This document shows positions 10,767 through 23,663 of a DNA stretch of 64,000 bases, in pieces. The notes under the pieces were generated by a model. That model was not told where the DNA came from. It worked only from the letters and a program-made list of their open reading frames with translations, and ran no database searches. Made by a program: the position numbers and the translations under genes. Position 1 is the stretch's first letter. Every line of letters starts with the position of its first letter. The stretch is from positions 2,046,001-2,110,000 of the forward strand of contig NC_089391.1 of NCBI RefSeq assembly GCF_003171515.1, given 5' to 3'. The stretch is from Pyrenophora tritici-repentis (Eukaryota; Ascomycota; Dothideomycetes; Pleosporales; Pleosporaceae).

Positions 10767-12233
10767 TCAGATTGTAGAGCCATGACGCGTTCGCTTTGCT
10801 GGAGGCATTGTATCTTCTCCTCCACAGAGCGACAGCAACGCCTCGGCCGCGTCCATGTCGGCATAGCTGAGGTTATCAACGCCACCGGACACTTCGGAGC
10901 CATGTGCACTATCCACCGTCATCGCCGTTGGAGGGCGAGTGGCGGTTTCATTGATGGCATGATCGTAAAAGTTCACCTTGGAATGCGTCCGCTTCGTTCG
11001 AAAGCCTCCATACTGGTATTCGGAGGGTGCTGATGTCGGTGTAAGCAACCCTTGGGGTACATGCACATGCTGGCTCACAGGTGAGCTGATTATTGAAGAG
11101 TCGGCTGTGCGAGGAGAGTATGGTGATATCGGTCGATTTATTGGGGTGAAGCGAGTGCGAGGTGACACTTCGGGCGAACAGAGATACCTGTCTCTTCCCT
11201 CGGCATCGGATCCATATCCGCTCTCAATGTCCACAGGTCGTACACTTCGCTGCTTCACGACCTTCATACAGAGCGGCGGCGGGCCAAACCGCGACTTCGT
11301 CGTCTCTACTTGCGGCGACATCTCCACCCCATGGACCTTATATAACGGGCCGAGTTCCCGGAATCGGGCGGTTTCGCGTGCACAATACTGGACTATTGCT
11401 GGGTCGATGAGGAATTTTGCGAAGCATGGGTCATTTGGAGGCAAGCAGGTGGAGGGGAAATCGTCGCCGAAGACTGGTGTGAGTGCCCATCGGATGTCGT
11501 AACAGAATGTCGCTGCTATGGCTTTGGCCGCATGGTATGGCATCCAGTAGCCTACGGAACGTCAGCGGATTCCATCACCAAGGGAGTCTTCACCAACCTT
11601 GACACACCAGGGCTCCTCCAGTAATACTGTAGCTGATCTCCTTCAGCCCTGGGTTCTCTCTCAAAGCCTTGGCGGGTATTGTCTGCACCAGTCAGTCTTC
11701 CAACTACTCATCATGGCAAGCTCTTACTCACCTTTGAGTACTTGCATGACTTGAAAAAGGGTGTCATGCGAACGAGACCGACGTTGTAGTCCCAGACTAC
11801 AACATATTCTTTGTCTTCACCAGGTCTCTTATAGGTGTACTGGAACACTAGTCGAGTTAGTATCGGGCTACAAACACGACGAGAAAGACCTACTTTCGAA
11901 GGCATCGCGCCCGGTCTTGTCCAGGAAGTCTTTCTTTTCACTGTTGTACGGAATGTGTCGGACACCCTTCTTGAAGATCTCGCCCAGCGGGTAGATCTGA
12001 AACTTGCGATGTTGGGCTAGCAGTTCCGGGTCATGTTGGTTCTCATAAGGGGCAAAATTTACAGTTCCAACGGTCCTGTTGCCGTCTGAGAAGATCGGGG
12101 CATCTTTCGGGATCTTTTGTCTCTTAGGAGCTGGGGCTGCAGCTACCGGATGGGAGGCTGGCGTTGGTGATTTCGATTCTCGTTGGTTATGACGGTCGCC
12201 ACAGAATGGGTTCAACAAATGTGAGATCTTCAT
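10767..12233 (-). CDS. APSES/KilA-N-type transcription factor (Xbp1-like)
   Basis: About 441 aa from four exons: complement(join(10767..11551,11598..11682,11732..11847,11894..12233)). The introns are 46-49 nt and phases agree. The N-terminus [10 protein letters not shown] plus a short basic KRQK stretch is followed by the APSES/KilA-N DNA-binding core, split over exons 1-4: [75 protein letters not shown]. The C-terminal half is disordered, Ser/Pro-rich, with several TP/SP sites, and ends in a basic KRTRHGS. Fungal relatives (yeast Xbp1, Aspergillus RgdA-type proteins) repress or tune stress, quiescence and development genes; that role is by family only. The gene sits at the edge of a 6-kb gene-poor interval that would contain its promoter. 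Confidence 0.87.
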
Positions 12234-15200
12234 GTTACGGGCTGATTTGCACTCTGTTCTCGTCGGATGTTAGGCTCTTTGGAAGTTGTCACCAAGTACC
12301 GCTACTTGACAGGGACAGTAGACTTGAGGGCGCAAAGGTCTGGTGATAAAGTGAGACCAAGCTACGGTGAAACGAGAAAGCAGAGCAGTTGGGTGGCAGT
12401 GACGATGGGAAGAGCTGGACGTCCAGTGCGTTTGCGCAATGCTCACGAGGACGAGATGATCACTTTGATACTCTGACCAGTGAAGAAGTGGAGAGAGAGC
12501 CACCTCGCTTTATTGACCGACCTGAAAAGTGTCAGAGCCCCAGAAGAGAAGGATACGACGATGTTCACGACCTACGTAATGCTTGTTGTGTGCTCTTGAT
12601 CGACAGTGCGGTTGACAGAAAGACGATGAGGAAACGTGCGGCTGCGTTGGCTCTGGTCCGAAATGAAAGGGCCCTGTTCGACAAACGGTATGATCCCGTG
12701 GCGGATAGGTGGGTCTTGCGTGGTGTCCAACGGATACTTTCGCTCGGCTATCGCAACAGTCCAGGTCTAACAGTGGCTATAACAAGCCAAGTCAGCAAAG
12801 ATGAAAGAGGTGGGGTAGTATAAGTGTTTTTATTACCAAGACACGATGGAAATTAGTCCGAAGTGAGTAGTTTGTACGGGCTATGCTCGTTAGTGGATGG
12901 CTGGGGTGAGATCACTACAAAGCGACGGTCGACGCACTACAGGTCAAGCAAAAGTACATGTGTTGTACACCGTTCCCTTTAACGGATCGACTATTACCTT
13001 CACTTCGGCTCGCTAGTAGCTCATCTTGGCAGAGTGCATTGCCAAAGCTTGCCCAAGCGCCTTGCAGACGACGTCCGGTGTGTAAGTGGACGTGCTTGGG
13101 TTTCAGGCTGCACACTACATGGCTTGACAGGTTGCGAAGCGGCAGATCCACTAATTGGACCAAACGACTGTTACCGAACGCAAGTGCTGGGGTATGGACA
13201 ATGCAATAGTGGAAGATGAATCGAGGGAATAGCGTAGTACGGCGTCAAACACTCCTCCCGCCTGAACCCTGCGTCCAGACCGGGGCATACACGCCATCTC
13301 CTTTGTTCGCGCAGTATATGGATCGGTGTCAATTAAAGCACCCCCAATAAGTTGGATGACGTGCCATTTCGCAGCGATGATGCAGTCCGCCAGCTACTGA
13401 TAGCGTCATGGGAAAACGCCACGCTTCGGATTTTCGAATCGACAATTACACACAAAATCTTCCCAGTAAGGAATAGCCAACGGAACACACCGCCATCATT
13501 CTCGAAAGAAGCATTGTTAGCTGAAGTGATTTAACAATGGCACAGTATTAAGGTGTTTCCCTCTCACGCAAATGTGGCACCACGAAGCTTCAGTCGGTCT
13601 TTACTATCCGTCAGCAGTACTCTTCCTCTCGGTCTCTCTCAAGAGGCCATGCCTGCATGTCAAGCACCCAGGTGGACGGCATAAAGAACGAATCGGTACG
13701 ATGTTTACCTGCAGCTTCCCGTGGGCGTACGATGCACGGTCTTCTTGGCCTTTGGTGCAAACGTGGCCCATTTTTTGCGTCTCCCGGACACCCGCACAAT
13801 TGCACGCTCAGCGCAATAGTCCATTGGTGTAGAGACTGTCGGTGTGTGATATCAGCCTTGTTCCCGTTGGCGATACTCGAGGTATCCATCCCAGGCCCCG
13901 GCTTGCATGTCTCTCCGTCACATCGAAGTGCCTTTGGGTATGGCGCAGCGGGCATAGAATTTGGGCAGACCATGACTCCTATATCACAGTGAAACATGGC
14001 GCCCTCTAATGCAAGCCCCTTCACCTGTTTGCAAACGAAGTTTTCCAAGCCGAACTTTCACTTGATTTGTATCTCACCGGACGCTGATCAACAAAGGGTC
14101 CTCTCCCATTCACACAAATATGCGGTTGGACCGACGGTGGGTCGGTTCATTGAGAAAGGCGGTGTTTATGTTTCAGTACAGACCGCTCAAAGACAACAAA
14201 GGCCAAGCTGCAGCTTTGGCTGCCACAACCCGTGACGGCTGATTGAGCAGAGGTTTTCTCCAGACCCTTCTGGAGCCTTGGGACTTTATACCTGGCGAAT
14301 CGGTACCTGCATGCAAAATACCTTGGTTACTCGCTGTTAGATCCGCTGTCACTGTGCGTTGCCGGCGGTGGGGGATTCGAACAACTCACACTGCGTCCCG
14401 GTCAAAGCAGACGCCTTGGTGAACCCATCTCCAGAATCCTTGGAAGCACCAGATTCTATTGGTCAAAAACCTGGTCTTTCGAGACTTTGGGTCACCCGCA
14501 CAGCGCCAGGAAAAGGAGGAGATGCGCGCTCGCCATCGATCATCGTGCATGCACGCCGACTCTTCCGCTTCCGCCAGTTACACCGAAGCCATGAATGCGG
14601 AATGTATGCTGAGGTAGCATGGAACATGGAACAACCGGGTAGATACCACTGTGGTGCAAACAGGAGACTCAGCCGAGGAACGAGATCATCAGAGGCAAAA
14701 CCAACGATGACGCCCTATTCCCATGTGTCCTCAGTTTCGAGTCCAAGACTTTTGTCTACATCATGGAAAAGCTAAACAATCTCGTGATCTACTGATCCAG
14801 GTGTGACTGACGAGCTCATTGGGTCAGTCTCAGCCAACTCCTTTAACTTAAGCGCCACATAGGGCAGATTATCATGGGGCAGTATGGACTGGTGAAGCAC
14901 TGAAACTTCGCTAATACTGTATCGCATAAGCTTCTTCTGGGCAGCGAAGGGGTCGAGACCTCGTCAAGTTCAGGCGAGAAGCTTATCCGTGCGCCTGTAC
15001 GCACCGAGTAGTCTACGATAGATCTGCGATAGACTCTGGCCTGTCTGACGTATACGAAAGCCGTAACTCCTCTAGGCTTGAGTATCTCAGCTACCCTCTG
15101 ATGGGATGATTCTCACGACAGAGGCGACATGACGGAAATGACTTCATGCACGGAGATGGTGTGATTTGTCGCATACTCTTTACACAACACACCCGATGCT

Positions 15201-17130
15201 CATCTAGGACACGTTAGTTAACCCGCCTAAGCCAGGCCAGAGAGAAGAGCTGTGCATTCGAATGGCGTAAAAGTGTGCGCTACGCCAGTGCCCATGCGAA
15301 CGCACTCATAAATTTTAAGCCTTCTGCTCCAGTCGCACTCCTCGAGCTCTGTTTTTGGACAAAATGTCATTGCAGCGTGGACGATTTATTTGTCACATAT
15401 TGGCAGCACACACCCCTCCTTTTTGGAATTGCATCAATAACACGACGCTGCCCAGGTGCCCCGCTCATTTCTTAGACTGAACATGTCTTCACGAGCGTGC
15501 CACAACGTCGCAGCAAGCGCAGAAGCTATGCCCACAACATCCCAAGGCTATCTCACGACATGGCCGGCCATACATCCGAAGTCGAATAGTACCCCGCTAC
15601 CTCAGTTACGACATATCGTGTGACGAAGTTGTCAAAATCTCCGTCCCTCGTGCCCGTCGGGTGACGCGTCGAGACGTGTCCCACTCATGTCAACGAGATG
15701 GTGTTTGGAGCATGGCCAGGGCTGCCCCACTAAGCCGCTCTTGCACCACTGCCTCGCCGTCGCCTCGTCGCGTTTATAGCATGACAGTTTGGTGGTTGCG
15801 CTCGGTAGTGCCCTCACAGTGGAAGCGGGAATCGGCAGGGGTGACCCACGCTGCGTAGCCGTATAGAGGCACCGTGTCCGGCCAAGATATCAACAACAAC
15901 TGCGAACAAGCGTTACGAGTGACGAATCTTGGGACACACAACGTCCTGCAAGAGCGTTCTGGAGGCATGCAAGAGTCGAGGGAGAGCGACTCGTCTTCCA
16001 AAGTAGGTGCTGACTGACAGCTGCGGTGATGCAATCAAGCTTTGTGGCGCTTTTCACACGGTAGGACGAAACTATACCAGCACCTGAGCAGCAGGCACTT
16101 GTTCGAGCAGAGCAGCAGAGCCATGCGCAGATCATCCAAAGCCGCCCCGTTCTTCTCGCATTGCACGGCCGAATTTGTCATGGTGCGTTGAACCAAGAGA
16201 CCGACACTTCCATGTCCCAAGTACAACAAACAGCCCTTGCCCCACCCGCTGGTGGACGTGCAACCTCCACGATAGGTAACCGACACCACTGTCGGCCTTC
16301 TAGACCCCGTCATACAGCTACTGAGCACTCCAACGTCACGACCGCCTGCCGATCTCAAATCTTCAGATGCAAGAGACTAACATAGTGCCCGCGAGATGGC
16401 CGCGCCACTGACCTGGAAACCCACTGGATTGTACAAGAGACAGGCTGTCCGCTCCCGCCCCCCAAGCGAAGCCCATTACCCTCTTGGCTTCATCTCTGTG
16501 GAAGTGTCCAGAGAGCCGTTCGGCATATGCAGGGAACTTGCATGCACACCCTTGCTTGGCACTCGAAGAGAAACGATCCCAGGGCTTGCTCCGGGTCAGA
16601 TGCGCAAATTGGGGCCCAGTACCACAATGGGTTAGCCTTTGTTGACAGGTACCACTAGCAAGATTTGACATGTTCCTGACAGTCTTGACAGGTGTCACGG
16701 TGCGAGTCTTTTTAAGGGGGTGGGGAGCGCAACAAAACCGTTGGACAGGAGCCACAATGTGTGAGCGGATTAGGCAAGGTATGCCTCACTTCTCTTCTTT
16801 TCTCGTCCATTCACAAACACTCCCAACTATCCCCACTTCTCTTTTAACCGAAGATTGGATTTCCCTTTTGTATCTTTTCTCACACTTTCAGCCCGAACGA
16901 GCGGTTGCCCAATGTGTTTTCCCTTTTTAACAACAAATCTCTCTATTTGTCATTCTTTTTTTCCCTATTCTCACTCTCTCCTCGCGGTTGTATCCCCCGG
17001 ATAGCCAGCACATCATGTTGCACATGGCAGTGAAGGTGGGCGCCGCAGCAGCTTAGACTGAGGCTGTTCGCCGTCTCTGCTGCTCCGCCTCCTATCCCAA
17101 CATTGATTCCCCAAGTACCGAGATCAGAAA

Positions 17131-17452
17131 ATGATGCCCGTTTACACTCCAAGCCTCCGTACTGGGTTCATGTAGGTATCCTCCCTCGTCCGGTACCCGC
17201 AAAGGCAAAGTGGACCTCAATGACGCGACAACCACCATTACTACCCCAGTCATATTCTTTTTCGCACTAACAAGGCACACCCGTTTCCCATAGCCCCACG
17301 CCGCGTGTTTTTTCTCTATTTCTCTCGCCTGCTTCCCAACGTGGCCCGCCAACGATGCAACCACGCACTGAGTTGATGTGGTGGTGGGGACGATGCTTGC
17401 CGAACACCCCGGTACTGTCATCGCCCGCGTTGTCTGCGGACTGATGGACCGG
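17131..17452 (+). other. Candidate small spliced transcript, coding status unclear
   Basis: Downstream of the CT-rich block an ATG at 17131 opens a short frame that meets a convincing intron: donor GTAGGT at 17172, branch CACTAAC at 17265-17271, acceptor CCCATAG ending at 17293. Joining keeps an open frame of about 62 codons with no recognisable motif. It could equally be the leader of a noncoding RNA. I list it because the promoter-like composition and intron signals agree in direction. Confidence 0.25.
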
Positions 17453-18226
17453 GATGGTGTAATCTCAGCCTATCGCTTGTGTTTCTTGCTGCTTATACGT
17501 TAAGCAGATTTGGAATTATGGTCGTGGGCTAGTGTGTTGGGTGGCTAGGTAGGTGAGTAGGGTACGTTTGTGAGTAAAGCGCCGAGTATGTGTGTATCTA
17601 GTATGATCTCACGACTTATGAATGTCTTCCTAGATCTAAGGTAGGTAGTCTGGTATACTTTCCTAGGTTGGAGTACAGTCATCATTTGGATAGCGTCTTG
17701 TCTAGGGTTCCTCATGGTTGGAATTGTATTACGACGAGATAACAATCCAGTTTTATCATATAGAATCAGCTAAATGATACCTTGTCAGAGGTAGCTATGA
17801 AAGATTCAATCTACAACTCTTCTGCTCCCTATGCTCCAGACGTACTATATACATCCTCGTCCTGCATATTAACAGTCTAAATTTCGAACGCAACAAGTTG
17901 AAACGTTAACATGTAGACAGCAACAGTAGGTACATAAGTAAGCCAGGAGGAAGAAACACCACAGCTTCCATTACAACAGTCACCCAAAGCGACTATCACA
18001 ACATCACTATCATCAACACACATATGTAAAAAGGCAGTTGAATTCCCACCCTGGCCTCTTGGAAGCAAACGAGGAAACGAACTAAAAAGACGAGCGCTTA
18101 AGCTCCAGCTATATTACATACTCATAGAGCGATCGATCGCGCACACTGCACCTTCGGCCGTGAAGAATTCTTAAACACAGAGAAGAGAGAAAGAAACGAA
18201 AAGCGTCTCAATGCGCGCCACAGCAG

Positions 18227-18251
18227 ACCGAACCGAACCGAACCGAACCGA
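18227..18251. repeat. (CCGAA)n microsatellite
   Basis: About five head-to-tail copies of CCGAA in the 3' flank of TOP2, roughly 100 bases past its stop codon on the minus strand. Confidence 0.85.
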
Positions 18252-18349
18252 CCCCAGAGTCCGTTGAAAGAACACTCAAAAAACGCCATGATTGCAAACC
18301 ACCGGGTATCTCCCGTTGTCCACGCATCTCCCGAAATTCACAATCTACT

Positions 18350-21300
18350 CTACTCGCTGTCATCGTCGTCATCGAAGCTAGGCTCAGATACAGCATCCGA
18401 CTCATCATCGTCGCTGACCACGTACTTGGCTGGCTTAGCAGCAGCGGCCCTACGACCAGGTCGAGCAGCGCCAGCAGCAGGTTTACGTGCCGCGGGCTTA
18501 GGGGTCGGCTCATCCTCATCCTCATCTTCGTCGGAGAGAATGTCGTTGGCAAGGGCATCAGCATCCTCCATTTCCTCGTCCTCGTCGTCAGAGTCAATGG
18601 TGATGGGCTTCTTAGCTTTGGGTACGGGTTTAGCAGACTCAGCATCTTTGCCATGTTTCTTCGCGTAGGCTTTGGCAGCCGGGCTCTGAGCAGCGGGCTT
18701 CTTGGCTAAGGCCTTTGCCTTTGGTACTGGTTTGGCGGCTGCTGTCTTGGATTTTGCGGCAGGTTTGGCAGTGAGTTTGCTGGCGGCTGGCTTCTTGATA
18801 ACGAGATCGGAGTTGTCATCATCTGAGCTCATGATGGTATCGTTGACGTTGCGAGGCGCGGGACGCTTAGGTGATGGCTGGGGCATCAGACCCTCGTAAT
18901 TAGTCTCGTTGTCGTCGATTTCGAGCGTGCTGCTCTTCTTTCCAACTGCCGAACTGCCAGGACGGGCGCTTCCATTGCTACCAGGGCGGGCACTGGTAGT
19001 TGCCTTGAACATAGGAACCCCGTTCGTAGCAGATCCGATTGTTTTCACCATGCTGCTTACATCGCCGAGAAGATCCTCGTCATCGTCGGAGTCGCTGCCG
19101 AGATTGTACTTGGCCACCTGTTTGGTTGCACCGCGAGCAGCTCGTGAGGGAGCAGCACTCTTACTGGGCTCCTTGGCGGCCTCTTGAGCGACGGCGGCAA
19201 ACACATCAGACTCGTCGTCATCAGATATGACTGGATCCTTTTTGACAGGCTTCGAAGCGGCCGGTCGACCCCGTTTGGCCGGAGCTGGCTTCGGATCTAC
19301 AGATGCAGATCTGCTTTCCGCTGCGCCATCAACTTGCGGCGGTTCCTCTTTCTTCTTGACTAAGTGCGTGAGCAAGGTCCCTTGCTTCTGCAGTGCCGTG
19401 GAGCCAAATGCACTGCTACTCTTAAGAGCTTCCGCTGCACTAGGCTTCTTGGCAGGTTCTGACTGGAGATAGCCGAGCAAGCCCTCCTTTTTCGGCTTCG
19501 CCTTTTTCTTAACTGGGCCAAAGTCAGACCCGGAGTCGTCCGAATCGCTGCCGTCCATCTTCCTCTTCTTCTTTCCCTTGCTACTCTTGCCCGCGGCGAT
19601 GCCAAGCTTCTGGGATGCACGGCGGGTGATGCCAGCAATCTTCTTCTTGCGCTTGGCCTCCTCTTCCAGCTGAAGGTTCCACTCGTCCATGAAGGCATCA
19701 AGATCAACATTCCAGATGTCTTTAGGTGAGAGCTTGATGAGGGTGTCGATTTCGTGCTGCTTCTCGCCGATCTGCTTCATAAGCTTTTCGACACGCTCTT
19801 GAGTAAGCGACCAAATGGCCATCTATGAGATGTTAGTGCTTGAAAATACATAGAATAAAGGGAATACTTACGCCCAGCAGGTAGTCATAGTCGTTTGCGG
19901 ACACTTCCACGTCAGCGTCTTCTGACGCTTCGTCCTCCTGGTAGTCCTCAACCTCGCCAGCTTGCTTGGCTTCTTCGACCTTTGGGAAAGGTGTGAAGCC
20001 GAGCTTCTTGAGCTCTTGAACGAGGACAGCCTTCTTCTTCTTGGAGACCGTAAGCTTTCCGTCGATGATCATTTGGATGAACTTGGCTTGATTTGTCATC
20101 TTGAGGTGCTCCTTCTCCATGACCTGGAGCTGATGCTGTTTTCGCTTCTCGTAGTATCGCAGGCGGATGTGGTAGAACTCCTCAATAATATCGAGAACAG
20201 TTGCGTACTTGTGAATGCGTCCATGTGCGTCGAATGCGACCAGATTGCTCGTCGACTGAGGCTTGAACAGCTTGAAATACTCCTCCAAGCCCTTGGTGAC
20301 CGCCTCTGCCATATACTTGTCTTCCATTTTGATGATGAAATGAACGCGATCAGGAGTATTGTAATCAATGTAATCCTTGATATACGACGGAGCCTTCTCA
20401 GCCTTGATGATCTCCTCGAGCTTTTCCTTGAAGTCCTGAGTCCAGTAGCGAACTGGCAGTTCAGTGATCTCGACCTCGTTGTCACCAGTCTGTCGGACAG
20501 TTCCTGTGAACTGGTACCGATCAGGGCCTATCTCGGTTGTTGTACCAGTGAAACCTTTGTACCAAGGAATCATCGGCGTCATGTCATCTTTGGTGGCACC
20601 TGGCTCCATGCGACGCCTGATATTCGCGATGATGTCCATCGGGTTGAAGTTTGGGATTTCAGAGCTCCAACCAGTACCGATACCACTAGAACCGTTGATG
20701 AGAATCGTGGGCAAGATAGGCACAAACATTTCTGGCTCAATCTTGTGGCCGTCCGACTCGCCATACTTCAATAGCGCGTCATCGTGTCCATGGAAGATAC
20801 GGCGCGCAAAAGGCGAAAGGCGAGTGTAGATGTACCTGGCGCTGGCAGCATCGGCACCACCCTTGAGACGAGAACCAAAGTTACCGCTAGGTTCGAGATA
20901 ATTGATGTTGTTGGTACCGACAAAGTTCTGCGCAAGATTAACAATCGTTCCTTGCATAGAAGCTTCTCCGTGTGCGTAATCGGTGGAACCAGAGACGGAA
21001 CCGGCGAGCTCAACCACCTTGACATCTTTCTTGATGTTGCGCCTGAAGCAGGTGTACAGAACCTTGCGCTGACCTGGTTTGAGACCATCGATGACCGAGG
21101 GGATAGATCGAACGTTATCGGCCATGGAGAAGAGGATCAACTCCTTGTTCACGAAGTCGTCGTAAGAGATGTCGGGAGTCGTAAGATCGAGATGCTGACC
21201 AGGAACAAAGTCGCGTAACCAATCTTTACGAGCATCTGCCTTCTTCTTGGAGAAGGCTAGCTCGATGAGCTTCTCTTCTTCTTCGCGCATGACCTGGAAG

Positions 21301-23663
21301 CGCTTCATGTGCGTATCAAGGTCCTTGAAGTAGATTTGTGCGTCAGGGATGTCACTGGTACCCAATCCCTTGTAGTACTTGTGGTCCCATCCCTTCTCAT
21401 GCTGGTGCTGTTCTTTCCACTCCTCGTACTCAGGCATGGAGAAGAAGCTCTTCATGTTGCGCGGATTCTTGGGATCGCCCTTCCAGACCTTGACGATGGG
21501 CGTGATGAATTCCAGCAGGAAGCCCGGGATCTTGAGCAAGCTAGGGAATTGGCATTGGAGAAAGTTGATCAACAGACCCTTGATATGGCTACCGTCGTGA
21601 TCCTGATCGGTCATGATCATGAGATGACCGTAGCGCAAGCTCTTCATATCTGCCATGGTATACTCCTTCTTGTGTTGAAGACCCATAAACTTCTTGATGT
21701 TCTGGATTTCGGCATTCTTCATGATCTGGTCTACAGTGGCGTCTCGAACGTTGAGGAGCTTACCACGTAGCGGGAAGACACCAAACAGATCCTGGTTCAC
21801 GACAGCGCGTCCTGCCAAGGCGAGTACACTAGCTGACTCACCCTCAGTGAGGATGAGAGTGCAGAGATGTCCATCCTTGGTACCAGCCTTATTAGCATCT
21901 GTGAGCTTGGCATTGCTGATACGGTTGCGCTTGTTGCCGTCGGTCTTCTTCATCATCTGATCAGCCTTCTGCTGAGCAAAATGCATGATGTTCTGGATGA
22001 CGTCGGTCTTTGCGATGGCGTTCAGGAACTTGTCGCTCAAGACAGGCTTGCTACCGAATTGACTGGGCCTGGTGGTGAGCTGCTCCTTCGTTTGGGAGGT
22101 AAAGGCCGGATTGACGATGGAACAGTTGACGAAAAGGAACAGATGGTTCTTGATCTGCGCGGGCTTGAGCTTGACAGCAGCCTTGTTCTTCTTGTTTACG
22201 ATGGCCATGAGCTTTTCGACAATCTGATCGGCAATGTGGTTCACATGCGTACCACCGGACGTTGTGGCGATAGAGTTGACGAACGAGACCTGGTTGAAAG
22301 AACCATCTGAGACGGCGAAACCAATGTCCCAGCGGTCGAGCTTGTCTGTGATGATGACGTCCTTCTCCTTGTCGTCCTCGCTCTTGCCCTGGTCGCGGGA
22401 GATAGACTTGGTGTACATCTCCATGTACTTGGCGAACGATGTAAGCTTGATACGGTCGCCGTTGAGGTAGACCTTGACGCCGCGCAGCGTACCAGCCATG
22501 TCGTAGGTCCTGCGCTTGACCATCGCTTCGAAATCATCGTCAATTCCTGTCATGCCGAACCGGGCGTAGTCGGCCTTCCAGCTGACCTTGGTGTAATCGT
22601 CTGACTTGATATCGCTGATCTTGGCCTTGCCCATTTTGCTCATGTTCTCCGTCCAGGTCTGCCTGTACTTCTTCTTCTGCTTCGAGTCAACAGTCTCGAC
22701 TGTGAATTCTGTACTGAAAACGTTACAGAGCTTGGCTCCGTAACCGTTGCGACCACCGGTGACCTTTTGCTGATCGTCGTCGTAGTTGGAGGAGGTAAGG
22801 AGGTGACCAAAAATCATCTCTGGTACATAAATGCCGTGTTCCTGATAAAGTTAGTAGAGCATCTGGGAGAGAAAAAAGGAGACTGACTTTGTGGATCTCA
22901 ATTGGAATTCCTTTGCCGTCGTTCTTGATGGAGATCTCGCCAGTCTCCCGATCAACGGTAACTCGAATCTCGCTCATGTTCTTGTCGTTCTGCTTGTTAT
23001 CTGCCGCGTTCACAAGAATCTCATCGAAGATTTTGTATAGACCGGGCACATAGGTTACGTCGCGGAACTCCATCGAATCGCTCTCGGAGTTGTACACCCA
23101 CATCTTGTCTGTCTGTCGCTCCACAGAGCCAATGTAGGTATCGGGTCGCTTCATAATATGTTCCAGATGTGTCAGCTGCCAGTGTGTTAGTAGTCTCCTT
23201 TGCGCCCGAATGCATCAAAACCCACCATTTGGTATTTGCTACTCGCGCCGCCCTTCTTCGGCTTTGAAATGGGGACATCATCGTCGTCGTCTCCGCCAAA
23301 GCTCTCATTCGGGATGTCTGCAAGTGGCTTGCCGCTCGACTTCTTTGGGCCGGGCGCCTTTTTGGCCTTTGGTGGTGTGTCTTTGAGTAGCGACTCGTCA
23401 TCGTCGACTGGGTCCTCGTCCATGTCTATGTCGGAGTTCTCATCCATGTCTGAATCGTCTGCTTTCTTCTTCTTGGGCGCAGCCTTCGCCTTTGGCTTTG
23501 CAGTGGCACCCGCAGGTCGGCCTCGTGGTTTTGCAGTTCCTGCTGCTTTCTTTGGTGCTGCTGCCTTTGGTTTCGCCACTTTGGCGGCTTTTGCAGGTTT
23601 CGCAGGGGGCGCAAAGTCGGAACTGGCGCCTTCGTCAAAGATCGAGTCCTCCATGTCGCTCAT
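18350..23663 (-). CDS. TOP2: DNA topoisomerase II
   Basis: About 1722 aa from four exons: complement(join(18350..19822,19872..22841,22888..23175,23226..23663)). The ATP-dependent enzyme passes one duplex through another to decatenate chromosomes. Order: an acidic and Lys/Ala/Pro-rich N-tail (1-140); a GHKL ATPase domain with NDGKGIPIEIHK and GGRNGYGAKLCN; a transducer with QTKEQL; a TOPRIM domain with EGESAS near residue 580 and the metal-binding MTDQDHDG near 660; the cleavage core with catalytic Tyr in AASARYIYTRL; a GyrA-like coiled coil; and a long Ser/Asp/Lys-rich C-tail (1233-1722) with many acidic patches, typical of the phospho-regulated eukaryotic tail. The second intron uses the less common donor GTCAGT. 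This is the longest and best supported gene in the window. Confidence 0.97.

Larger units (their letters stand above)
12234..18349. other. Large gene-poor interval (about 6.1 kb)
   Basis: No supported protein gene. Open frames here are short, overlap on both strands and show no domain. About 16780-17000 is strongly pyrimidine-rich on the plus strand, like a fungal core promoter, followed by a good intron-like sequence. About 17530-17790 looks AT-enriched and TA-rich. The left part may be a long leader and promoter of the APSES regulator gene; the right end is the 3' flank of TOP2. Confidence 0.5.

Noticed and set aside
11598..11682. Suspected one-base frameshift in the KilA-N domain of the APSES regulator
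   Set aside because: On re-reading the bases at 11636-11650 the codons run CTG AAG GAG ATC AGC without an extra base; exon lengths sum to a whole number of codons. The gene is intact.
12389..12823. 144-codon plus-strand frame upstream of the APSES gene
   Set aside because: No motif or promoter context; probably chance in a leader or promoter region.
14330..14450. tRNA-like GGGATTCGAAC word
   Set aside because: Resembles a B-box, but the surrounding bases do not form a T stem, anticodon stem or acceptor stem.
19962..20774. 270-codon plus-strand open frame inside TOP2
   Set aside because: It is the antisense shadow of a highly conserved TOP2 exon; no independent motif, promoter or splice signals.
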